Part shown: positions 10,433-18,406 of the stretch, in pieces | Layout of the letters: the number at the start of each line of letters is the position of its first letter | Position numbering within the stretch: position 1 is the stretch's first letter | Source of the DNA: Pseudomonadales bacterium | Lineage (GTDB): Bacteria > Pseudomonadota > Gammaproteobacteria > Pseudomonadales > UBA7239 | DNA length: 64,000 bases | Reading direction: 5' to 3' | Assembly: GCA_028280345.1 (NCBI GenBank) | Contig: JANQLY010000025.1 | Coordinates: 1-64,000, forward strand | The notes under the pieces: model-generated | Told to the model about the DNA's origin: nothing | The model's input: only the letters and a program-made list of their open reading frames with translations | Database searches by the model: none | Translations under genes and position numbers: made by a program

Positions 10433-10477
10433 TTGATGAGATTGGAATTTTCGGGATTTTAACAAGAGAGAGCTTTT

Positions 10478-12304
10478 ATGAATGAGACAGCTGAATTGGG
10501 ATTTAACCCGGATGAGTTGCGAGAAAAGTATGTGCAAGAGCGTGATAAACGTTTGCGTGATGATGCCAATGAGCAATATGGCCATATTGAAGGGGACTTT
10601 TCCTACCTGGAAAAAGACCCGTTTGTTGAAGAAGAAATTAAACGCGATCCCGTCAAAGACGAAACCGATGTGATTCTGATTGGAGGTGGTTTTGGCGGCT
10701 TATGTGTTGGCGCTAGGTTGCGTATGCTTGGCGTAAAAGATATTCGTATTATCGATAAAGCCGGTGATATGGGGGGTACCTGGTATTTTAATCGCTATCC
10801 GGGTATTAACTGTGATATTGAATCTCATGTGTATTTGCCATTACTTGAAGAAGTGGGTTATGTGCCCGAGCAAAAATACGCCACGGGGCATCAAATTTTC
10901 GAACATTGCAAAGCCATCGCCCGCAAGTTTAATCTTTACGATAACGCGCTATTACAAACTGAAGTGACTGAGCTTTGCTGGTCTGAGGGTGAGCAGCACT
11001 GGATCATTAAAACCAATCGCGGTGATGAGCTCAGAGCGAAATTTGTCAGTCTCGCTAATGGGTTTCTGCAAAAACCAAAACTGCCCGCGATTGCTGGTAT
11101 TGATACCTTTAAGGGGAAAATGTTCCATACCTGCCGTTGGGATTACGACTACACTGGTGGTGACCGTACGGGCGGTGATGTTTTCCGCGAGGGGCCTATG
11201 AATATGGAAGGTCTCAATGATAAACGCGTTGGTATTATCGGTACCGGTGCAACGGCGGTACAAGCGGTACCTCATCTCGGTAATAGTGCAAAGGAATTGT
11301 TTGTATTCCAGCGTACGCCATCAGCTGTTGGTGTAAGAAACAACTCCCTCACTGATCCGGAGTGGGTCAAGTCTCTTAAGCCCGGCTGGCATCAGGAGCG
11401 CATGGATAACTTCCTGATGTTAACCGCTGGCGGTTACGCTGAAGAAGATATGGTTGATGATGGTTGGACAGAGATCACAGCGACACTAGTAGATCTGATC
11501 ATGAGTGATCCAACCGGGGATATGTCACCAGAAGCGATTGAATTAAAAGCCGAACTTGCGGATATGGTGAATATGGAAAAAGTGCGTGCGAGAGTCGATG
11601 AGGTGGTTAAAGATCCTGAAACGGCTGAATTGTTGAAGCCTTATTATCGACAGTTCTGTAAGCGCCCATGTTTTCACGATGATTACCTGCAAACCTTTAA
11701 CCTGCCGAATGTAAAACTGGTTGATACCAAAGGACAAGGTGTTGATCGTATTACCGAAACCGGTGTTGTGGTTAATGGAAAAGAATATGAAATTGATTGC
11801 CTGATTCTTTCGACCGGTTTTGAGGTAGGAACTGACTATGCAAGCCGCGCAGGATTTGATCCGGTAGGTAAAGGAGGTTTGGCTCTGACCGATTACTGGT
11901 CAGATGGTGCCAAAACTTTGCACGGTATGCATATGCATAATTTCCCCAATTTTTTCATGATGGGTATTACTCAGAGTGGTTTTACCGTTAACTTTATGCA
12001 TATGATTGACGCCGAAGCCAAACAGATTGCCTATATCGTCAACAAGTGTTTGCAAGACGGTATCAATGTGTTGGAAGTGTCCAAAGAAGCGGAGCAAGCC
12101 TGGACGAAAGAAGTGTATGAGCGCGGTGAAAGAACAGTAGATTTTGCTATGAACTGTACGCCGGGTTATTACAATGGTGAAGGTAAGCTGAGTCCAACCG
12201 TGCGTCAGGATGGTTTTTATTTCGGTGATCAGCCGACTGATTACACCAATATTCTGGAAGAGTGGCGGGCATCCGATGATTTGCCCGGTATGATTAAAAG
12301 TTAA
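10478..12304 (+). CDS. Flavoprotein monooxygenase, Baeyer-Villiger type
   Basis: FAD/NADPH monooxygenase of 608 residues. It shows the FAD Rossmann motif GGGFGGLCVGARL (about residues 70-82), the Baeyer-Villiger fingerprint FKGKMFHTCRWD (FxGxxxHxxxW) and a second nucleotide site GIIGTGATAVQ. A charged N-terminal extension of about 60 residues precedes the first Rossmann fold, as in steroid and large cyclic-ketone monooxygenases. It would insert oxygen next to a ketone to make an ester or lactone. It follows the CoA-transferase by 45 bases and has an AAGAGAGAG ribosome site. Reaction class is well supported; substrate is not known. Confidence 0.88.
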   Translation: MNETAELGFNPDELREKYVQERDKRLRDDANEQYGHIEGDFSYLEKDPFVEEEIKRDPVKDETDVILIGGGFGGLCVGARLRMLGVKDIRIIDKAGDMGGTWYFNRYPGINCDIESHVYLPLLEEVGYVPEQKYATGHQIFEHCKAIARKFNLYDNALLQTEVTELCWSEGEQHWIIKTNRGDELRAKFVSLANGFLQKPKLPAIAGIDTFKGKMFHTCRWDYDYTGGDRTGGDVFREGPMNMEGLNDKRVGIIGTGATAVQAVPHLGNSAKELFVFQRTPSAVGVRNNSLTDPEWVKSLKPGWHQERMDNFLMLTAGGYAEEDMVDDGWTEITATLVDLIMSDPTGDMSPEAIELKAELADMVNMEKVRARVDEVVKDPETAELLKPYYRQFCKRPCFHDDYLQTFNLPNVKLVDTKGQGVDRITETGVVVNGKEYEIDCLILSTGFEVGTDYASRAGFDPVGKGGLALTDYWSDGAKTLHGMHMHNFPNFFMMGITQSGFTVNFMHMIDAEAKQIAYIVNKCLQDGINVLEVSKEAEQAWTKEVYERGERTVDFAMNCTPGYYNGEGKLSPTVRQDGFYFGDQPTDYTNILEEWRASDDLPGMIKS

Positions 12305-12334
12305 TTGCGTGGTAAGAGTAAGCGAGGAAATACA

Positions 12335-12814
12335 ATGATTGAAAGTAAGCTGGATATTGATCAGTACAAGTGGCAAAACTTTAAATTTGAAACTGGAACC
12401 GGTGAGCTGATCCATATGGAGCAAGCCATTCTGGCCTATGACATGGAGCTAGGCACCATCAATTTTCTTACTCGCTGGGGTAATGATGGTGGCAGCTGCC
12501 CTGTGCACCGTCATATGTGCAGCACCAGCTGTATTGTGATGGAGGGTGAGCAGCATTTCTATGACTATGATCCTGATACAAAAACCTGGAAGGATGAGCC
12601 GCGTATTCGACGTACTGGTGAACACGGTTTTTCCACCGGTGCGGATAAAATGCCGCATAAAGAGGTTGGTGGTCCTGAAGGCTGCGTAGCCTTTTTTCAT
12701 ATGGATGGCAGTGGTCCGAACCCGGTGATGTATCAGTTTTACGATGACGATATGAATATGGTTGCCGAGGTGACTCTCGATATGATTATTGCGGATTATG
12801 AAGCAAACACTTAA
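12335..12814 (+). CDS. Cupin-domain protein, possible metal-dependent dioxygenase
   Basis: Single-cupin protein of 159 residues. The cupin metal motif is CPVHRHMCSTSCIVMEGEQH (about residues 50-69), with the paired histidines of HRH, and a second-motif region around HKEVGGPEGCVAFFHMDG. It resembles small cupins such as the ChrR / 2,4'-dihydroxyacetophenone dioxygenase group, which often sit beside catabolic oxygenases. The ATG at 12335 has an AGCGAGGA site; a TTG start at 12305 would add ten basic residues and is less likely. It may act on the product of the preceding monooxygenase or be a protein of unknown chemistry. Confidence 0.78.
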   Translation: MIESKLDIDQYKWQNFKFETGTGELIHMEQAILAYDMELGTINFLTRWGNDGGSCPVHRHMCSTSCIVMEGEQHFYDYDPDTKTWKDEPRIRRTGEHGFSTGADKMPHKEVGGPEGCVAFFHMDGSGPNPVMYQFYDDDMNMVAEVTLDMIIADYEANT

Positions 12815-12877
12815 GAGAGTTTCGCACGATTACGACACTTGGAAACTCTTCGTTTTCTACATCGTGCCAAGCTCTCT
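12814..12877 (+). other. Long imperfect hairpin between cupin and acyl-CoA dehydrogenase genes
   Basis: Arms AGAGAG (12814-12819) plus GCACGAT (12824-12830) pair with ATCGTGC (12861-12867) plus CTCTCT (12872-12877) across a small internal loop. It overlaps the last base of the cupin stop codon. No T-run follows, so it is not a classical terminator. It may be an mRNA processing or stability element that separates expression of the upstream and downstream halves of the operon. Confidence 0.5.
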
Positions 12878-12940
12878 AAATAATGAAATTTAATCGTTAA
12901 ACAAACCAGTTTTTTATTTTTTAACCGTTAAGAGGTAGCT

Positions 12941-14140
12941 ATGAAGCTTGCGTTTTCAGATGAACACGAAAAACTTCGCCAGGATATTAGAGCATATATT
13001 GGCGAATTGATGACGGACGAACTCAAGGATGAACTGAGTCATGATTTTAAAGGGGAGGGTGGTGGCCCAATCTGGAAAGAGTGCATGCGCAAAATGGGTA
13101 GAGATGGCTGGATTGGCCTCGGTTGGCCAAAAGAGTATGGCGGTATGGAAAAGGGCGCCATGGAGCAGTACATCTTTTTTGCCGAAGTGGCCAAAGCGGG
13201 TTTTCCGTTTCCATTCTTGACCTCTGAGTCGGTTGGCCCTGCATTAGCGGCTTTTGGTGATGAATCACTGAAGAGTGAAGTAATTCCCAAAATTCTCTCC
13301 GGTGAAACCAATATTTGTATCGGTTATTCAGAGCCTGGTGCCGGTACTGATCTTGCGTCATTAAAAACTCGCGCGGTGAAAGGCGACGATGGTTACTACA
13401 CCATTAACGGACAGAAAATGTGGACGTCTCTGGCGGAGTTCGCCGATTATATCTGGCTGGCGGCCAAGACTGGCAATGAAGAAGAAAAGGGTAAGCACGG
13501 TTCTATTTCCATGTTCCTGATTCCAATGGATACACCGGGAATCAGTATTACACCGGTTTACACTTTGGGTAGTGTGCGTACCAACGCGACTTATCTGCAA
13601 GATGTTCGTGTCCATGAAAGTCGCTTGGTCGGTGCTGAGAATGGCGGTTGGCAGGTGATTATGAGCCAGCTTAACCGAGAGCGTCTGGCGCTGGTTTCCC
13701 ACGGTCCTTCCTGTGGTTTGTTCCAGAAGGTTTGCCAGTATGCGGCCGAAACAAACTTGCCCAACGGTGAGCGTTTAATTGATCAGCCCTGGGTGAAAAT
13801 GAACCTGGCGCAAGCGCGTCAGGGCTTTGAAGCGATTAAACTTATCTGTTACAAGCAGGCTTGGGCAATTGCGACAACCGGTAACCTCGATATGGCAGAA
13901 GCGTCGTCAGCGAAAATCTTCGGTTCCGAATTTTTGATCGAAGCGGCCCGCGGTATGTTGGAGGTACTGGGCTATGCGTCGACCATGCATATGCGTTCTG
14001 AGCATAATATTCTGGCAGGTGAGTTTGAGCGTTTGTATCGAACCCTGTCCATTCTCACCTTCGGTGGTGGCACCAACGAAATTCAACGCGATATTATTTC
14101 AATCTTCGGATTGTCGATGCCGCGTCCATTGCGCGCGTAA
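12941..14140 (+). CDS. Acyl-CoA dehydrogenase, FadE-type (catalytic partner of a pair)
   Basis: FAD-dependent acyl-CoA dehydrogenase of 399 residues that makes the alpha,beta-double bond of a CoA thioester. Visible: the FAD/substrate loop CIGYSEPGAGTDLASLKTRA (about residues 126-145), the central KMWTS, and the C-terminal GGGTNEIQRDIIS. The medium-chain-type catalytic Glu position in this last motif is Gly. A Glu at about residue 247 in QLNRERLAL sits where isovaleryl-CoA dehydrogenase carries its base (inference). The second dehydrogenase follows after 12 bases. This pairing matches the alpha2-beta2 FadE enzymes of steroid side-chain degradation. Confidence 0.92.
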   Translation: MKLAFSDEHEKLRQDIRAYIGELMTDELKDELSHDFKGEGGGPIWKECMRKMGRDGWIGLGWPKEYGGMEKGAMEQYIFFAEVAKAGFPFPFLTSESVGPALAAFGDESLKSEVIPKILSGETNICIGYSEPGAGTDLASLKTRAVKGDDGYYTINGQKMWTSLAEFADYIWLAAKTGNEEEKGKHGSISMFLIPMDTPGISITPVYTLGSVRTNATYLQDVRVHESRLVGAENGGWQVIMSQLNRERLALVSHGPSCGLFQKVCQYAAETNLPNGERLIDQPWVKMNLAQARQGFEAIKLICYKQAWAIATTGNLDMAEASSAKIFGSEFLIEAARGMLEVLGYASTMHMRSEHNILAGEFERLYRTLSILTFGGGTNEIQRDIISIFGLSMPRPLRA

Positions 14141-14152
14141 GGAGGAACTATC

Positions 14153-15250
14153 ATGGATTTTACTATTACAGAAGAGCAGCAAGACATTCAGTCTTTAGCG
14201 AATCAAATCCTGACAGATCAGGTAACGCCAGAAACTCTGCACGCCTACGATGACCGCAACAATGAGCGTTACGATGGTCGATTGTGGTCTCAATTAGCTG
14301 ATAGTGGCTTGCTCGGTATTACCATTGATGCCGACAAGGGCGGTATGGGGTTCAGTTTTAACGAGCTGTCGTTATTTCTCGAAGAGTGTGGCCGTGTATT
14401 AGCACCAGTACCTGCGCTGCCGACTTTGGTGTCTGCGATGGCCGTGCAGAAATTTGGCAACGACGAATTACAAGCCATGCTCGGTGGTGTGGTTAGTGGT
14501 GAGGTGGTATTAACGGCTGCTATTGAAGAGCCCGGTAATCAGGATGCTTACGCACCGACTTGTACCGTCAGCAATGGCCAGCTAAATGGCATCAAGCAGG
14601 GGGTAGCCTATGTGAATCAGGCAACCCGGTTGCTGGTTGTCGCAAACGAAAGTGATAAGGTTGGTTTGTATGTGGTTGATCCGAAGGATGCGAGTATTGC
14701 CAGTACTGCACTATGGTCAACAACGTTCGAGCCACAAGCTCACCTGACATTTTCCAATACGCCGGCAGAAAAGATCGGCGGTCAGGAAGCAGTGACTTAT
14801 CTGCTGCAGCATTACACCGTGGCCATGTGCGCTTATCAAGTCGGTGCCTGCGAACAAATGGTTAAATTGACATCTACCTATACCTCCGAACGGGAGCAGT
14901 TTGGTGTAAAAATCGCCACCTTCCAAGCCGTAGGCCATAGAACGGCTAATTGCTATATCGATGCCAAGTGTTTAAAGCTGGTGACGCAGCAAGCGGTCTC
15001 TATTCTGGCTGAGGGCGGAGATGCCGCGTTAGCGGTTAACGTTGCGAAAGCCTGGTGTGGAGATGCCAGCCACCGTATCAGTTACGCTGCCCAACACTTG
15101 CACGGTGGTATGGGTGTAGACCGCGATTATTCTTTGTGGCGCTATGCGTTGTGGGCAAAACAAAACGAACTGCTGTTGGGTCATACGACCTATCATCTGG
15201 AGCAGTTGGGTGATGCAATTGCTGCGGGTGATTTTGATATTGATGCCTGA
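14153..15250 (+). CDS. Acyl-CoA dehydrogenase family protein, partner subunit
   Basis: Acyl-CoA dehydrogenase fold of 365 residues, shorter than its neighbour. N-terminal helices MDFTITEEQQDIQSLANQIL are typical. The C-terminal part has TSEREQFGVKIATFQAVGHR (about 244-263) and HGGMGVDRDYSLWRYALWAK (about 320-339), the FAD-contact segment. Its middle loop ATIEEPGNQDAY is degenerate compared with the normal GxTEPxxGSD loop. In known FadE heteromers one subunit keeps FAD contacts and the other the catalytic base; this gene fits the helper role. AAGGAGGA lies just before the ATG, and expression is probably coupled to the upstream gene. Confidence 0.9.
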   Translation: MDFTITEEQQDIQSLANQILTDQVTPETLHAYDDRNNERYDGRLWSQLADSGLLGITIDADKGGMGFSFNELSLFLEECGRVLAPVPALPTLVSAMAVQKFGNDELQAMLGGVVSGEVVLTAAIEEPGNQDAYAPTCTVSNGQLNGIKQGVAYVNQATRLLVVANESDKVGLYVVDPKDASIASTALWSTTFEPQAHLTFSNTPAEKIGGQEAVTYLLQHYTVAMCAYQVGACEQMVKLTSTYTSEREQFGVKIATFQAVGHRTANCYIDAKCLKLVTQQAVSILAEGGDAALAVNVAKAWCGDASHRISYAAQHLHGGMGVDRDYSLWRYALWAKQNELLLGHTTYHLEQLGDAIAAGDFDIDA

Positions 15251-15309
15251 TGCTATGCAAACCAGAACGCTTTTCAAAATATTTACAAATTAAGTTTAAG
15301 AGGTTATAG

Positions 15310-15864
15310 ATGACAGAGAGTGAAAACGATCCGCTGCATGAAGAGTTGCAGAAGTTGGTGGGCAGTCATATATCCAGACCTACCCAGGCAGCTGACGAGG
15401 TCAATATGGCGATGATTCGCCAGTGGACAGATGCTTTTAGCGATCGCAACCCCATCTATGAAGACAAGGAATTTGCTGCTGCAACCCGGCATGGTCATTT
15501 GATTGCACCGCCGGCCATGCTGCAAACCTGGACCATGGCGCGACCAAAGATTGAAAATCTCAAAGAGCGTGGTGGTTTAACCATCGATATCGATATGGAC
15601 AGCCCGCTGATTGTTCTGGATAAGGCGGGTTACATCGGCAGTCTTGCGACTAACTCCGAGTATGAGTTTATCCGTGAACAGCGTCTCGGTGATGTGCTCA
15701 CCTCAGAAGCGGTACTGGAAACAGTTTCTCCGAGAAAGAAAACCGGTCTTGGCCTTGGCTATTTCGTTACCTGGGTAACAACCTATACGGATCAAAACAA
15801 TGAGGTCGTTGGTCGACAACGCTTTACCTTATTCAAGTTTGATCCGGCAACGATGTCTTTGTAG
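15310..15864 (+). CDS. MaoC-like hydratase half, non-catalytic type
   Basis: Hot-dog-fold protein of 184 residues with the FAS1/MaoC N-terminal type sequence. The segment AFSDRNPIYEDKEFAAATRH (about residues 38-57) corresponds to the R-hydratase motif D-x4-H, but the histidine is tyrosine (DRNPIY). GHLIAPPAML follows, as in the family. It precedes a second, intact MaoC gene by 13 bases. In heteromeric hydratases such as ChsH1-ChsH2 one hot-dog chain carries the catalytic Asp/His and the other shapes the substrate tunnel; this one would be the tunnel chain. It would add water to the double bond made by the dehydrogenase pair. Confidence 0.85.
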   Translation: MTESENDPLHEELQKLVGSHISRPTQAADEVNMAMIRQWTDAFSDRNPIYEDKEFAAATRHGHLIAPPAMLQTWTMARPKIENLKERGGLTIDIDMDSPLIVLDKAGYIGSLATNSEYEFIREQRLGDVLTSEAVLETVSPRKKTGLGLGYFVTWVTTYTDQNNEVVGRQRFTLFKFDPATMSL

Positions 15865-15877
15865 GAGAGGTAACATT

Positions 15878-16312
15878 ATGAGTCAAAAAGAAATCAAATC
15901 ATTACGAGCAGATGCAATTTCTGTCGGTGACAACGTTACAGCTATGGATGTTGAAGTGACGGCAACAGCGGTTGTGGCTGGTGCTATTGCTTCCCATGAC
16001 TATATGCCCATGCATCACGACAGGGATTTTGCGCAAGCCCAGGGGGCGCCGGATATCTTCTTTAACATTATGTCCACTAATGCCTACATTGCTCGCTTTC
16101 TTACTGATTGGGCAGGACCGGAAGCGGTATTAAAAAACATCAGTGTACGTTTGGGTGTGCAGGCTGTGCCTGGTCAGGTGCTGAAATTCAGTGGAGAGGT
16201 AACTAACAAGGAAGAGAAAGACGGTGAGTGCCTGATTGAGCTGGCGATTAAAGCCGCCGTTGAAACCGGTGATCACGCCACAGGAACGGCTGCATTGACA
16301 GTACCTGCATAA
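15878..16312 (+). CDS. MaoC-like (R)-enoyl-CoA hydratase half, catalytic type
   Basis: Hot-dog protein of 144 residues. Hydratase-2 signature SHDYMPMHHDRDFAQ (about residues 43-57) keeps the catalytic Asp and His in the D-x4-H spacing. The chosen ATG at 15878 has a strong GGAGAGG site; a longer reading from 15800 overlaps the previous gene and has no family support. It pairs with the preceding MaoC half to form a probable heteromeric enoyl-CoA hydratase acting after the two acyl-CoA dehydrogenases. Confidence 0.88.
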   Translation: MSQKEIKSLRADAISVGDNVTAMDVEVTATAVVAGAIASHDYMPMHHDRDFAQAQGAPDIFFNIMSTNAYIARFLTDWAGPEAVLKNISVRLGVQAVPGQVLKFSGEVTNKEEKDGECLIELAIKAAVETGDHATGTAALTVPA

Positions 16313-16442
16313 CAACAGGTTTACAATGCCCGTTGAATTTTTCGGGTGACGGGTGGTTTGCCAGCGTGGGTAAGTATAGTATGTGTTGTTCTTATTGCGG
16401 AATGTCGGTTGATTGCTAATAGATAGGCAGGTGAGGGTATTT

Positions 16443-17552
16443 ATGACCAATGATGTAAATGATGTAGAAAAGAGGGTTGCTGACGGAACTACCTGGGATA
16501 GTTTTTGTGATGCGCTTAAGGAAGCTGGAAAAATTATTCAAAGTGAAAAGGCACCGGGAGATGCTTTTAATAAGGCAGAAGGCTATCGCTATCTGGCGCG
16601 TTTGTTGCGCGGCGGACTGGAGAGTTTTCTGGAGTTTAGAGACCCTCTGTATCCTCAGTTGCGTTGTGGTGCCCATGAAACGATAAAACTCGGCGCTGAT
16701 AACCCGGACAACCGCTATGAAAGTGCGGCAATTAATCCGAAGTACGACTATCGAATCAGTGGTAAACGGGGAACTGTAAACTATCTCGGTATTAGTTCCA
16801 TCATTAATAAATATGCATCGGGCGGCACCATGGAAGTCACGGGTCATATCGATCATCGTGAGATGGAAATTGGCCCGGATGGTGATATTGAAATTATTGT
16901 CAGTTGCAACAAACAGAAAGGTAACTGGCTGCCGATGGCAGAAGGATCCAATTCCATTACTGTCAGACAGACCTTTCAGGATCGTGTCAATGAAAAGCGT
17001 GCTGATTTAAAAATTGAGCGTATCGGTGCAAAAGAAGGGCGTCCAAAACCCTTGACGGCTGAGGCTCTGGAGCGGGGACTGATGGGCGCAGTGATGTTCG
17101 CTCAGGGCAGTGCCACCATGTTTGAAAATTGGGCGGAAAGCTTTCTGCCGACCATGAATGAGTTGCCGCCAGCAGATCAGGACTACTGTCAGTCAATCGG
17201 TGGTGATCCGAATATTTTTTATTTTCACAGTGCATGGTCTCTTGCGGAAGATGAAGTGTTGGAGATTATTGCCCCGGAAATTCCGGAGTGCCAGACATGG
17301 AACTTCCAGCTTGATAACTGGTGGATGGAGTCTCTGGACTATCGGCATCATACGATCCATGTAAACAAGCATACGGCCCATTATGAAGACGATGGTAGTG
17401 TACGAGTGATTGTCTCTCATACGAATCCAGGATTGCCTAACTGGATAGAAACGGCGGGTCACGATATGGGAACTATGTGCTGGCGTTGGATTGGCGCGGA
17501 GAAGCACCCGCTATTGAAGACCCGGGTTGTGAAATTGAAAGATCTGAATTGA
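16443..17552 (+). CDS. DUF1214-type uncharacterised protein
   Basis: Protein of 369 residues from the ATG at 16443, which has GTGAGGG upstream; the more distal start at 16413 adds ten residues. The C-terminal part WNFQLDNWWMESLDYRHH and SHTNPGLPNWIETAGHD resembles the DUF1214 domain, a beta-rich fold of unknown function found next to catabolic and steroid genes. The N-terminal half carries YRYLARLLRGGLESFLEF, a helical motif also usual in these proteins. No catalytic residues can be named. Position after the hydratase pair suggests a role in the same pathway, perhaps substrate handling. Confidence 0.75.
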   Translation: MTNDVNDVEKRVADGTTWDSFCDALKEAGKIIQSEKAPGDAFNKAEGYRYLARLLRGGLESFLEFRDPLYPQLRCGAHETIKLGADNPDNRYESAAINPKYDYRISGKRGTVNYLGISSIINKYASGGTMEVTGHIDHREMEIGPDGDIEIIVSCNKQKGNWLPMAEGSNSITVRQTFQDRVNEKRADLKIERIGAKEGRPKPLTAEALERGLMGAVMFAQGSATMFENWAESFLPTMNELPPADQDYCQSIGGDPNIFYFHSAWSLAEDEVLEIIAPEIPECQTWNFQLDNWWMESLDYRHHTIHVNKHTAHYEDDGSVRVIVSHTNPGLPNWIETAGHDMGTMCWRWIGAEKHPLLKTRVVKLKDLN

Positions 17553-17630
17553 GGTTGACGACAGGCAATAGCGCGATGGAAACAGTTATGGCAATTGTCA
17601 GTCTCTTCGACAAATCGTTATAAATTTGCC

Positions 17631-18101
17631 ATGGATAAAACATTCAGTTCATACCAGGAGTGGCAAACGCACGATAAATCAAACTGGGGTGAAGGCGACT
17701 GGTTGAATGAGCCAGATAAAGCACAGTGGAACTCAAGGGGTTTAATTTGCCTGATCATACGGGATGATGATGGCCATTTTTACGGTTATGTGGGTGTGCC
17801 GCCTAACCACCCCTACTATCAAAAAGGCCATGAGGATGTAAATTTGTACGCCCACGGCGGTATGAATTTCTCAGGGACGCTGCAACTCGAGGAAAGTCAG
17901 CCTGAAGAGAATCAATCAGGTGAAAGTGCATCAGAGAATGCTAATAAAACAATCTGGTGGTTTGGCTTCCATTGCGGGCATACGGGAGACCTTCGACCTG
18001 TCGTGCGCCATCAGGATAGGAACAATCCTGTTTACCGAAACTTGCACTATGTGATGTGTGAGATAGAAACCCTGGCGGATCAGCTGGCATCTCCTCAATA
18101 A
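17631..18101 (+). CDS. Conserved hypothetical protein
   Basis: Product of 156 residues from the ATG at 17631; an in-frame TTG at 17595 is less likely. The pattern YGYVGVPPNHPYY, then a Gly/His-rich VHGG-like segment (YAHGGMNFSG), then WWFGFHCGHTGDLRP, ending in a charged helix, matches in general form a family of uncharacterised proteins seen in bacteria and actinophages. I recall no function for it. Between the conserved parts lies a Glu/Ser/Asn-rich linker. It is the last gene of the plus-strand catabolic operon and is followed by a terminator. Confidence 0.7.
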   Translation: MDKTFSSYQEWQTHDKSNWGEGDWLNEPDKAQWNSRGLICLIIRDDDGHFYGYVGVPPNHPYYQKGHEDVNLYAHGGMNFSGTLQLEESQPEENQSGESASENANKTIWWFGFHCGHTGDLRPVVRHQDRNNPVYRNLHYVMCEIETLADQLASPQ

Positions 18102-18127
18102 ATAGGCCAAACAGGCTAAATAAACAC

Positions 18128-18159
18128 AAAAAATCCCCGTCTAATGACGAGGATTTTTT
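18128..18159. terminator. Bidirectional rho-independent terminator
   Basis: Stem AATCCCCGTC / GACGAGGATT (one mismatch) around a TAAT loop, with A-run before and T-run after. It sits between the convergent catabolic operon and the rubredoxin/P450 pair and can serve both. Confidence 0.85.
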
Positions 18160-18194
18160 GTCGCATGCTTACTTAAAGCTCTGGGCTTCAACTT

Positions 18195-18368
18195 CTAGAC
18201 TTCAACCATCTTGAAATCCAGTTTAGTAGCATCACAGTCTGTACAAGTCCAGGTGTCTGGCACATCTTCCCATTTCGTACCCGGCTCTATGCCATCTTCT
18301 GGTAAACCTAAAGCTTCATCGTAGATAAAACCGCAGAGAATGCACTCATACTGCTTGAAATCACTCAT
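18195..18368 (-). CDS. Rubredoxin
   Basis: Small Fe(Cys)4 electron carrier of 57 residues from the ATG at 18366-18368. The two iron knuckles are CILCG near residue 9 and CTDCD near residue 42, with the usual [20 protein letters not shown] between them. It lies 38 bases after the P450 gene on the same strand, so the two are probably one transcript and the rubredoxin may carry electrons to the P450. Rubredoxins more often serve alkane hydroxylases; no alkB or rubredoxin reductase is in the window. Confidence 0.95.
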   Translation of the reverse strand: MSDFKQYECILCGFIYDEALGLPEDGIEPGTKWEDVPDTWTCTDCDATKLDFKMVEV

Positions 18369-18406
18369 CTGATAACTCCTGCTACATCTAATCTGAAACA
18401 AACGAC

